Shown one piece after another: positions 1-6,070 of a stretch of DNA of 15,900 bases. Position 1 is the first letter of the stretch. Every line of letters starts with the position of its first letter. A program made the translations under genes and the position numbers. The DNA is taken from NCBI GenBank assembly GCA_963977795.1, contig CAXBRB010000036.1, positions 1 through 15,900 of the forward strand, given 5' to 3'. Source of the stretch: Bog-756 sp963977795. Its GTDB lineage: Bacteria; Actinomycetota; Acidimicrobiia; Acidimicrobiales; RAAP-2. The notes under the pieces are model-generated. The model searched no databases and was not told the origin of the DNA. It worked only from the letters and a program-made list of their open reading frames with translations.

Positions 1-400
1 GGAAGGGCGGGTCGCTGGTGATGGGCGGCGCGCCACCAATGGGCGCGGGTAGCGACAGATCGCCGGGTCGGCCAGCACTCACCACGACCGAACGGCTGGT
101 GAAGTTCTCGGTGTCGTAGGCCACTTCGTGCACGGTGTCGTGCGTGAGCGGCACCCACATGCCGCCGTAGCGGTCGGAGTGCGCCACCGGACAGCCGCCC
201 TCGCGCAACGCCTTCCACACCTGCGGCGCGTTGGGGTTGTAGGCCGGGTCGGCGTGGTCGAAGTCGGTGGCGAAGTCGGCCACCGGGCCGTAATCGTCGG
301 GGTTGTACGGCACGCGTTGCCACACGTGGGTGCCTTCGGGCGAGGTGCCGAAGACCGGCGGCACGTAATCGGGGCGGGGGCGGTCGGTGGTGTCGGTCAT
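1..400 (-). CDS. Cytochrome P450, N-terminal part (runs off the window)
   Basis: Reading the minus strand from the ATG at 400-398 gives 133 codons of an open frame that leaves the window at base 1. The fragment has the look of a soluble bacterial cytochrome P450 N-terminus: a region with GGCPVAHSDRYGGMWVPLTH, then YDTENFTSRSVVV, and finally PPITSDPPF, which matches the segment just before the heme-contacting 'DPPxHxxxR' helix C motif of this family. The heme-binding cysteine and the I-helix lie outside the window, so substrate and subfamily cannot be judged. The gene starts one base after the stop of the ferredoxin gene, and a GGAGAG ribosome site at 411-406 lies five bases before its ATG, so the two are almost certainly co-transcribed as an oxidase and its electron donor. 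GAA and GAT codons are commoner here than in the rest of the window. Confidence 0.85.
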   Translation of the reverse strand, partial: MTDTTDRPRPDYVPPVFGTSPEGTHVWQRVPYNPDDYGPVADFATDFDHADPAYNPNAPQVWKALREGGCPVAHSDRYGGMWVPLTHDTVHEVAYDTENFTSRSVVVSAGRPGDLSLPAPIGGAPPITSDPPF

Positions 401-401
401 G

Positions 402-599
402 TCAGCTCTCCACGATCTTGATGGCGAACTCGGGGCAGTTGGCAGCGGCGAGGCGGGCCTTGTCGACCAGTTCCGCCGGAATGTCGCCGTCGACCAACAG
501 CACTGACTGGCCGTAGTCGTCGACGTCGAACAGTTCGGGGGCCAGGGCGTAACAACGGTTGTGCCCCTGGCACTTGTCGGATTCGAGAACGATGCGCAC
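402..599 (-). CDS. P450-associated [3Fe-4S]-type ferredoxin
   Basis: This 65-residue protein is a small single-cluster ferredoxin of the kind that feeds electrons to bacterial cytochromes P450. Ligand residues are Cys10, Cys16 and Cys55 (followed by Pro56), and position 13 is His in the motif CQGHNRC, where a [4Fe-4S] protein would have Cys. Actinobacterial P450 ferredoxins with CxxHxxC patterns are known and usually hold a [3Fe-4S] cluster. The acidic stretch PELFDVDDYG is also typical. The start is a GTG at 599; a TAGAGT hexamer (611-606 on the minus strand) six bases before it suggests a leaderless transcript. The P450 begins one base after its stop. Its codon use (GAA for three of five Glu) differs from the downstream plus-strand genes, which use GAG almost only. 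Confidence 0.9.
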   Translation of the reverse strand: MRIVLESDKCQGHNRCYALAPELFDVDDYGQSVLLVDGDIPAELVDKARLAAANCPEFAIKIVES

Positions 600-2117
600 G
601 GGGCGACTCTATGTGCCGATTTCGGCGCAGCCTCGTCGGCCGGCGGCGGCCAGCGCTCCGGTGGGGGCCGGAACCGCCAGCGTGGCGGCGGCCAGCGCTC
701 CGGCGGCGGCCAGCGTCCGGCCCAGGCCAAGGCGCCGACCCCGGGGGAAGAGGAAGCCGCTGCGGCCATCGTCCCCACCGCCTCCGGCACGGCACCCGCC
801 CGCGCCGACGGACGCCGGGGAGGCCGGGAGCGCCGGGGCAAGGCCGTGGGCCGCTACATGATGTGCGTCCACGTCCGCCCCGACATGACCCAGATCGCCC
901 TTCTGGAGGGGCGCACCCTGGTCGAGCACTACATCTCCCGGGCTGCCGACGACACGACCCAGATCGACGGCAACATCTACCGGGGCCGGGTGCAGAACGT
1001 CCTGCCGGGCATGGAGGCCGCGTTCATCGACATCGGCACCCCCAAGAACGCCGTCCTCTACCACGGCGACGTGCGCTACGACGCCGACGACGTGGACGCC
1101 CCCAAGGGCGGCGGACAGCCCCGGATCGAGCAGATGCTCAAGCCCGGCCAGACCATCCTCTGTCAGGTCACCAAGAACCCCATCGGGGCCAAGGGCGCCC
1201 GCCTCACCCAGGAGGTCTCCATCCCGGGCCGCTTCGTGGTCCTGGTGCCGAACTCCTCGGCCAACGGCATCTCCAAGCGGCTCGACGACGGGGAGCGCAA
1301 GCGCCTCCGGCGGATCGTGGACTCGGTCCGGCCCGCCGGCCACGGGGTGATCGTCCGCACAGCCGCCGCCGGCGCCAGCGAGGACGAGCTGAAGGACGAC
1401 GTCTCCCGGCTGGTCGAGCAGTGGGAGCGCATCGCCGCCGAGTCGCTGAAGGGCCAGGGCGCCAAGCTCCTCTACCGGGAGCCCGACATCGCCGTCCGGG
1501 TGATCCGGGAGGAGCTCAACAGCGAGTACCGGGCCGTCGTCATCGACGACCCCGCCCTCCACCATCAGGTCCACGACTACGTGGCGGCCGTCAACCCTGA
1601 GCTGGCGGATCGGGTGGAGTACTTCGACCCGGCGGCCGAGGCCCTCCCGCTCTTCGAGCGCTTCCACGTCCACGAGCAGCTCCACAAGGCGCTCGACCGC
1701 AAGGTCCATCTGCCCTCGGGAGGCTCGCTGGTCATCGACCGCACCGAGGCCCTGACGGTGATCGACGTCAACACCGGCAAGAACGTCGGGACCACCAACC
1801 TCGAGGAGACCGTCTACCGGAACAACCTCGAGGCGGCCGAGGAGGTGGCCCGCCAGCTGCGCCTGCGGGACATCGGCGGGATCATCGTGATCGACTTCAT
1901 CGACATGGAGGTCAAGGAGAACCGGGACAAGGTCGGGTCCGCCCTCCGGGCGGCCCTGGCCCGGGACAAGACCCGGACCCAGGTGTTCGACATCAGCGAG
2001 CTGGGCCTGGTCGAGATGACCCGCAAGCGGGTCTCCGAGGGCCTCATCGAGTCCATGTCGACGACGTGCGAGGTCTGTGAGGGCCGCGGAATAGTCTTCG
2101 ACGACGTGGACCTGTAG
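561..2117 (+). CDS. rne: Ribonuclease E/G family protein, 5' end doubtful
   Basis: This is a single-strand-specific endoribonuclease of the RNase E/G family, used in rRNA maturation and mRNA decay. From the GTG at 561 the frame gives 518 residues. The core begins near residue 100: an S1 RNA-binding segment (IDGNIYRGRVQNVLPGMEAA), the RNase H/DNase I-like catalytic part with Asp402 and Asn404 in VIDVNTGK and Asp445 in IDFIDM, and a zinc-link CxxC (Cys503, Cys506 in TCEVCEGRG). The 43-residue gap between the two catalytic Asp residues equals that of E. coli RNase E (303 and 346). Residues 22-98 are rich in Gly, Arg, Gln and Ala, as in actinobacterial N-terminal extensions. The GTG at 561 lies antisense inside the ferredoxin gene without a ribosome site, and residues 1-21 look like antisense translation. 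No start occurs between the ferredoxin and GTG 846 or ATG 858/861, so the true 5' end is probably missing. rplU follows at once. Confidence 0.85.
   Translation: MPLALVGFENDAHGATLCADFGAASSAGGGQRSGGGRNRQRGGGQRSGGGQRPAQAKAPTPGEEEAAAAIVPTASGTAPARADGRRGGRERRGKAVGRYMMCVHVRPDMTQIALLEGRTLVEHYISRAADDTTQIDGNIYRGRVQNVLPGMEAAFIDIGTPKNAVLYHGDVRYDADDVDAPKGGGQPRIEQMLKPGQTILCQVTKNPIGAKGARLTQEVSIPGRFVVLVPNSSANGISKRLDDGERKRLRRIVDSVRPAGHGVIVRTAAAGASEDELKDDVSRLVEQWERIAAESLKGQGAKLLYREPDIAVRVIREELNSEYRAVVIDDPALHHQVHDYVAAVNPELADRVEYFDPAAEALPLFERFHVHEQLHKALDRKVHLPSGGSLVIDRTEALTVIDVNTGKNVGTTNLEETVYRNNLEAAEEVARQLRLRDIGGIIVIDFIDMEVKENRDKVGSALRAALARDKTRTQVFDISELGLVEMTRKRVSEGLIESMSTTCEVCEGRGIVFDDVDL
606..611 (-). promoter_or_regulatory. 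Candidate -10 element, leaderless ferredoxin start
   Basis: On the minus strand TAGAGT is followed by six bases and then the GTG at 599. This TANNNT-N6-start layout is the one seen for leaderless actinobacterial genes and recurs at several other genes in this window. No Shine-Dalgarno sequence precedes this GTG. Confidence 0.5.
642..719 (+). repeat. Short GC-rich repeats coding Gly-Gly-Gly-Gln-Arg-Ser
   Basis: A block of about 20 bases around GGCGGCCAGCGCTCCGG occurs twice, followed by a shortened third copy, with small changes between. It encodes the GGGQRSGGG-type units of the RNase E/G extension. The protein pattern resembles RGG-type RNA-binding low-complexity regions, so the repeat is best seen as part of the coding region. 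Confidence 0.6.
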
Positions 2118-2120
2118 ACT
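2115..2120 (+). promoter_or_regulatory. Candidate -10 element for rplU
   Basis: TAGACT begins on the TAG stop codon of the RNase E/G gene and lies nine bases before the rplU ATG at 2130. There is no Shine-Dalgarno sequence between them. It fits a leaderless or nearly leaderless rplU transcript; no good -35 hexamer is visible at 16-18 bases upstream. Confidence 0.45.
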
Positions 2121-2129
2121 CGCTTCCCT

Positions 2130-2441
2130 ATGTACGCAGTCATCAGAACCGGTGGGAAGCAGGAGCGGGTGGCCGAGGGCCAGACGCTGCGCGTCGAGCT
2201 GCTCGGCGAGGACGAGGGGGCCGAGGTGACCTTCGCCCCGGTCCTGGTCGTGGACGGCGACACGGTCCTGGCCACGCCGGCCCAGCTGGCGGGGGCAACG
2301 GTGACGGCCACCGTGACGGGCGAGGAGCTCGGACCCAAGATCCGGGGCTTCACCTACAAGAACAAGTCGAACAACCGCCGCCGCTGGGGCCACCGGCAGC
2401 ACTACACGACGATCTCGATCACCGGCATCTCGGTCGGCTGA
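2130..2441 (+). CDS. rplU: 50S ribosomal protein L21
   Basis: The 103-residue product matches bacterial L21 in length and in its two hallmark regions: the N-terminal MYAVIRTGGKQERVAEGQ and the C-terminal basic rRNA-contacting segment FTYKNKSNNRRRWGHRQHY. L21 is a primary 23S rRNA-binding protein of the large subunit. The rne-rplU-rpmA-obg order is standard for actinobacteria. The ATG at 2130 is the only reasonable start, because family members begin MYAV or MYAI, and it lacks a Shine-Dalgarno sequence, which fits the TAGACT element just before it. rpmA follows after 55 bases. Confidence 0.97.
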   Translation: MYAVIRTGGKQERVAEGQTLRVELLGEDEGAEVTFAPVLVVDGDTVLATPAQLAGATVTATVTGEELGPKIRGFTYKNKSNNRRRWGHRQHYTTISITGISVG

Positions 2442-2482
2442 GCCCCCGGGCCCGACCGACCACCACGCCGAGCACACGCACC

Positions 2483-2488
2483 AAGGAG
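2483..2488 (+). promoter_or_regulatory. Ribosome binding site of rpmA
   Basis: AAGGAG sits eight bases before the rpmA ATG. It is one of the few clear Shine-Dalgarno sites here and marks rpmA as translated from an internal position in the rplU transcript, unlike the leaderless-looking rplU. Confidence 0.7.
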
Positions 2489-2496
2489 CACCGAGC

Positions 2497-2751
2497 ATGT
2501 CCAAGACCAAGGGCGGCGGGTCCACCCGCAACGGCCGCGACTCGACCGCACAGCGCCTGGGGGTGAAGGTCTTCGGCGGCACCCAGGTGCGCACCGGCGC
2601 CATCATCGTCCGCCAGCGGGGCACCCGGTTCCACCCGGGGGTCAACGTGGGCAAGGGCGGGGACGACACCCTCTTCGCCCTCGCCGACGGCACCGTGCAG
2701 TTCGCCAGCCGGCGCGGCCGCAAGCTGGTCGACGTCGTCGCCGCCGACTGA
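2497..2751 (+). CDS. rpmA: 50S ribosomal protein L27
   Basis: The 84-residue product is L27, whose N-terminal tail reaches the peptidyl transferase centre and helps place tRNA ends. The signature KGGGSTRNGRDS near the start, followed by QRLGVKVFGG and the RQRGTRFHPGVNVG segment, is diagnostic. The tail begins MSKTKGGG rather than the commoner MAHKKGGG, a small variation. There is no Firmicutes-type cleavable N-terminal extension. It is the second gene of the rplU-rpmA pair, with its own AAGGAG site. Six G/C-rich base pairs around the stop codon (2743-2748 with 2755-2760) could form a weak hairpin. Confidence 0.97.
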   Translation: MSKTKGGGSTRNGRDSTAQRLGVKVFGGTQVRTGAIIVRQRGTRFHPGVNVGKGGDDTLFALADGTVQFASRRGRKLVDVVAAD

Positions 2752-2760
2752 CCCGTCGGC
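2743..2760 (+). terminator. Weak hairpin over the rpmA stop codon
   Basis: GCCGAC at 2743-2748 can pair with GTCGGC at 2755-2760 around a six-base loop that contains the stop codon. No T run follows, so it is at best a weak terminator or attenuator between rpmA and the phosphatase gene. Short GC stems arise easily by chance at this base composition. Confidence 0.2.
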
Positions 2761-2788
2761 TGCACCGGGCCGTCCGACCGCCGTCGGC

Positions 2789-3532
2789 GTGCCCGACCGC
2801 ACCGTCGCCCTCGAAGGGTGCGTCAACTTCCGTGACCTCGGCGGCTACCCGACGCACGACGGTCGGACGACCGCCTGGCGCACCCTCTTCCGGGCCGACG
2901 GCCTCCACCGGCTGACCGCCGAGGACCATGCCCGGCTGACCGGCCTGGGTCTGGCCACGGTCATCGACCTGCGCACCCCTGACGAGGCTGCCCAGCGTGG
3001 CTCGTTCCCCGTGGATGCCGTCCCGGTGGCCTTCCACGCCCTGCCGCTCACCGACGTCCTCCCGGCGGCCGAGGAGCTCCCCGCCTGGCGGGAGGCGGCC
3101 TATGTGGCCGGACGCTACGGCGCCATGGTCACCGAGGGCGGTCCGGTGCTGTCGGAGGCCATCGGCCTGCTGGCCGGGGCCGACGCCCTGCCCGCCGTGT
3201 GGCACTGCAGCGCCGGCAAGGACCGGACCGGGGTGCTCTCGGCCCTCCTGCTGGCATTCCTCGGGGTGCCCGACGAGGTCATCGTGGAGGACTATGCCCT
3301 CTCGGCGGCGGCCATGGAGCGCCTCCTCGACCGGCTCCGTGCCGAGTACCCCGAGGCCGAGGAGCAGGTGATGCGCTACGCCCCGGCGGTGCTCCACGTG
3401 GTGCCCGAGACCATGGAGCAGTTCCTGGTCGAGCTCCGCCTCGAGTTCGGATCACCCGACGACCTGGCCGGGCACCTCGGCGTGGCCGGGGCCGTGGACA
3501 CGCTGCGCCGACGGGTCCTGGTCGACACCTGA
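2789..3532 (+). CDS. PtpB-like tyrosine/lipid phosphatase
   Basis: The 247-residue protein belongs to the cysteine-dependent phosphatases of the PtpB type (Y_phosphatase3). The N-terminal FRDLGGY (residues 14-20) and the P-loop HCSAGKDRTG, with catalytic Cys140 and Arg146, are both present, and an Asp-rich IDLRTPDE segment lies between. The Lys in the P-loop (CxxGKxR) is the feature that links this family to phosphoinositide and lipid phosphatases such as M. tuberculosis PtpB. No signal peptide or membrane segment is seen, so it should be cytoplasmic unless exported by an unrecognised route. The GTG at 2789 is chosen because FRDLGGY follows at the usual distance; no ribosome site is evident. 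It sits 37 bases after rpmA and 44 before obg, a place where these two genes are usually adjacent. The natural substrate is unknown. Confidence 0.88.
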   Translation: MPDRTVALEGCVNFRDLGGYPTHDGRTTAWRTLFRADGLHRLTAEDHARLTGLGLATVIDLRTPDEAAQRGSFPVDAVPVAFHALPLTDVLPAAEELPAWREAAYVAGRYGAMVTEGGPVLSEAIGLLAGADALPAVWHCSAGKDRTGVLSALLLAFLGVPDEVIVEDYALSAAAMERLLDRLRAEYPEAEEQVMRYAPAVLHVVPETMEQFLVELRLEFGSPDDLAGHLGVAGAVDTLRRRVLVDT

Positions 3533-3540
3533 CCCGTCCC

Positions 3541-3559
3541 CCGGGGCCCGCATCCCCGG
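3541..3559 (+). terminator. Candidate hairpin upstream of obg
   Basis: CCGGGG at 3541-3546 can pair with CCCCGG at 3554-3559 around a seven-base loop. It lies between the phosphatase stop and the obg -10 element at 3564-3569. No T run follows. It may end the preceding transcript, but at this G+C content the evidence is thin. Confidence 0.25.
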
Positions 3560-3563
3560 TCGG

Positions 3564-3569
3564 TAGGAT
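3564..3569 (+). promoter_or_regulatory. Candidate -10 element, leaderless obg start
   Basis: TAGGAT is followed by seven bases and the obg ATG at 3577, with no Shine-Dalgarno sequence in between. It matches the TANNNT-N6/7-start layout seen at the ferredoxin, proA, DAHP synthase and LLM oxidoreductase genes. Confidence 0.55.
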
Positions 3570-3576
3570 CGCTGCC

Positions 3577-4875
3577 ATGTTCGGGTTCGTCGACGAAGCC
3601 CAGCTCCACGTGAAGGCGGGCGACGGCGGCGCCGGCATGGTCTCGTTCCGGCGGGAGGCCCATGTGGCCAAGGGGGGACCCGACGGCGGCGACGGGGGGC
3701 GCGGGGGCGACGTGTGGCTGGTGGCCACCACCAACCAGTCGTCCCTCCTGCCCTTCCGGGACCACCCTCACCGTCGGGGCGGCGACGGGGGCCACGGAGG
3801 CTCCAAGAAGAAGCACGGGGCCCGGGGGAGCGATCTCGAGGTCCCGGTCCCGGTGGGCACCCGGGTCCGGCGGTCCGACGGCGTCGTCGTGTGCGACCTG
3901 GCCAACCCCGGGGACCGGTGGCTGGCCGGCGAGGGAGGCCGGGCCGGCCGGGGGAACGCCAGCTTCCTCTCCAACACCCGGCGGGCCCCCGGGTTCGCCG
4001 AGCAGGGGGAGAAGGGCCATGAGGAGTGGTTCGACCTCGAGCTGGCCCTGGTGGCCGACGTGGCCCTGGTCGGGTTCCCCAACGTGGGCAAGTCCACCCT
4101 GATCTCCCGGATATCGGCGGCGCGGCCCAAGATCGCCGACTACCCCTTCACCACCCTCGAGCCCAACCTCGGCGTGGTGCGGACCGACGACGGCGGGTCG
4201 ATCACCGTGGCCGACATCCCCGGCCTGGTGGAGGGCGCCGCCGAAGGGCGGGGCCTCGGCCACCGCTTCCTCCGCCACATCACCCGGGCCCGGGTCCTGG
4301 TGGTCCTGATCGAGCCCGCTCCGGTCACCGCCGTCGCCCCGGCCGAGCAGCTGGCCGTGCTCGAGGCCGAGCTGGGGGCCTACCAGCCCGACCTGCTGGA
4401 GCGGCCGCGCCTGGTGGTGGCCACCAAGGCCGACGTCGAGGACCCGACCGCTCCGACCGACGGGTTCACCCCGGACCTGGCCGTCTCGGCGGTGACCGGG
4501 CAGGGGATCGCCGAGCTGGTGGGCCGGATGACGGGCCTGGTCGAGGCCGCCCGGGCGGCGACCCCGGAGACCGACGGGACCATCGTGATCCACCGCCCCG
4601 CGCCCGACGGGTTCACCGTCGAGGCGGTGGGCGACGGGGAGTGGGCGGTGGTGGGCAAGGTGGCCGAGCGGGCCGTGGCCCTCAACGACCTGACCACCGA
4701 CGAGGCCGCCGCCTACGTGCAGGAGCGCCTGACCCGCCTCGGCGTCGACCGGGCCCTGGCCCGTGCCGGCGCCCGGGACGGCGATCTCGTCCACATCGCC
4801 GAGCTGTCCTTCACCTGGTACCGGGACCAGCCCGAGTTCGTGGGCGAGGCCCCCGGTCGGAGGCGGGCCCGGTGA
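3577..4875 (+). CDS. obg: Obg GTPase (ribosome assembly)
   Basis: The 432-residue product has the three-part Obg layout. Residues 1-158 form the glycine-rich Obg fold (MFGFVDEAQLHVKAGDGG, then several GGxGG turns). Residues 160-330 hold the GTPase, with G1 GFPNVGKS at 166-173, switch I TT in YPFTTLEPNLG, G3 DIPG at 213-216, G4 TKAD at 283-286 and G5 SAVTG. Residues from about 345 form the C-terminal OCT domain with DGEWAVVGK and WYRDQPEF. Obg binds the 50S subunit and takes part in its late assembly and in stress responses. G4 has Thr in place of the usual Asn, as often found in Obg proteins. The ATG at 3577 gives the family's canonical N-terminus and is preceded by a TAGGAT -10 element. The stop overlaps the proB start (GTGA). 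Confidence 0.97.
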   Translation: MFGFVDEAQLHVKAGDGGAGMVSFRREAHVAKGGPDGGDGGRGGDVWLVATTNQSSLLPFRDHPHRRGGDGGHGGSKKKHGARGSDLEVPVPVGTRVRRSDGVVVCDLANPGDRWLAGEGGRAGRGNASFLSNTRRAPGFAEQGEKGHEEWFDLELALVADVALVGFPNVGKSTLISRISAARPKIADYPFTTLEPNLGVVRTDDGGSITVADIPGLVEGAAEGRGLGHRFLRHITRARVLVVLIEPAPVTAVAPAEQLAVLEAELGAYQPDLLERPRLVVATKADVEDPTAPTDGFTPDLAVSAVTGQGIAELVGRMTGLVEAARAATPETDGTIVIHRPAPDGFTVEAVGDGEWAVVGKVAERAVALNDLTTDEAAAYVQERLTRLGVDRALARAGARDGDLVHIAELSFTWYRDQPEFVGEAPGRRRAR

Positions 4876-5984
4876 CCGACGAGCAGGCGGGGCGCACGCT
4901 GGTGGTGAAGATCGGGTCCTCCTCGGTCACCACGCCGGAGGGCCGGGTCGACCTGGCCGCCATCGTCAAGCTGTCCGGGGAGGTGGCGGCGGCCCGGGAC
5001 CAGGGCATCCGGGTGGTGGTGGTCACCTCGGGGGCCATCGCTGCGGGATGGACGGCGCTGTCCGAAGGGCGCCCCCGGCCGACCGACCCGGCCACCCTCC
5101 AGGCCGTCTCGGCCGTGGGCCAGCACCTGCTGATGCGGGTGTGGAGCGACGCCCTGGCCGCCCACGGCCACACCGTGGGCCAGGTGCTGCTGGCGCCGCT
5201 CGACTTCGTCCACCGCAGCCAGTACCTCCACGCCCGCCAGACCCTGGCCCGCCTGCTGGAGCTCGGGGTGGTGCCGGTGGTCAACGAGAACGACGCCGTG
5301 GCCGACGAGGAGATCCGCTTCGGCGACAACGACCGCCTGGCCGCCCTGGTGGCCCACCTGGTCCACGCCTCCACCCTGGTGCTCCTGACCGACACCGCCG
5401 GCCTCCTCACCGGGGACCCCCGGGAGACGGAAGACGCCTCGCTCATCGAGGAGGTGGTCGAGATCGACCACGAGCTCGAGCGGATCGCCGGCGGGCCGGG
5501 CACGGCGGTGGGGAGCGGCGGGATGGCCTCCAAGCTGGCCGCCGCCAAGATCGCCACCTGGTCGGGCATCGAGGCGGTGATCGCCGATGCCGCCCGGCCC
5601 GGCGTCCTGGCCGAGGTGGCCGACCGCCGCCCCGGGGTGGGGACCCGGTTCCACCCCCGGCCGGCGGTCCTGCCGGCCCGCAAGCTGTGGATCGCCTTCG
5701 CCGTGGGCGCCTCGGGGCGCATCACCGTCGACGAGGGGGCCCGGGCGGCCCTGGTGGAGGGCGGACGGTCCCTGCTGCCGGCCGGGATCGTCTCGGTGTC
5801 AGGGGACTTCGGACCCGACGACGCCATCGAGCTGGCCGGCCCGGACGGCACCGTCTTCGCCAAGGGCCTGGTGCGCCATCCGGCGGCCTCGCTGGCCGCC
5901 TGGGCCGGACAGCGCTCGGAGGACCTGCCCGACGGGGTGGCCGTCGAGGTGGTCCACCGCGACGACCTGGTCGTGCTGGTCTGA
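4872..5984 (+). CDS. proB: Glutamate 5-kinase
   Basis: ProB phosphorylates glutamate to gamma-glutamyl phosphate, the first step of proline synthesis. The 370-residue product has an amino-acid-kinase domain with VVKIGSSSVTT at its start (Lys13), VVTSGAIAAGW (51-60), VNENDAV (137-143), FGDND (150-154) and the ATP-site loop TAVGSGGMASK (211-221). A C-terminal PUA domain begins near residue 280 (SGRITVDEGA), as in the long bacterial form. The GTG start at 4872 overlaps the obg stop by four bases, so translation is probably coupled. ProB is usually feedback-inhibited by proline through the kinase domain. The gene ends 86 bases before proA, which has its own candidate promoter. Confidence 0.96.
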   Translation: MTDEQAGRTLVVKIGSSSVTTPEGRVDLAAIVKLSGEVAAARDQGIRVVVVTSGAIAAGWTALSEGRPRPTDPATLQAVSAVGQHLLMRVWSDALAAHGHTVGQVLLAPLDFVHRSQYLHARQTLARLLELGVVPVVNENDAVADEEIRFGDNDRLAALVAHLVHASTLVLLTDTAGLLTGDPRETEDASLIEEVVEIDHELERIAGGPGTAVGSGGMASKLAAAKIATWSGIEAVIADAARPGVLAEVADRRPGVGTRFHPRPAVLPARKLWIAFAVGASGRITVDEGARAALVEGGRSLLPAGIVSVSGDFGPDDAIELAGPDGTVFAKGLVRHPAASLAAWAGQRSEDLPDGVAVEVVHRDDLVVLV

Positions 5985-6058
5985 GGGCCGCCCCGGCCGC
6001 GGTCCGCACGCCATCCCGGACGGCAGGCCGCCCGGCCGCCGGAGGCCCCGGTGCCCAC

Positions 6059-6064
6059 TACGCT
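6059..6064 (+). promoter_or_regulatory. Candidate -10 element, leaderless proA start
   Basis: TACGCT is followed by six bases and the GTG at 6071 that begins VPEQPATALH. There is no Shine-Dalgarno sequence. The same hexamer, spacing and start codon are found at the DAHP synthase gene on the other strand. Confidence 0.55.
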
Positions 6065-6070
6065 GACCGG

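Noticed and set aside
609..2765. A 700-codon minus-strand frame opposite the RNase E/G, L21 and L27 genes.
   Set aside because: The plus-strand genes are unambiguous. The antisense product is low-complexity, as expected from GC-rich shadow frames.
5985..6070. A riboswitch, T-box or attenuator upstream of proA.
   Set aside because: The 86-base gap has only short chance GC stems, no T-box sequence and no T-run terminator; the candidate -10 at 6059-6064 would exclude it from the transcript.
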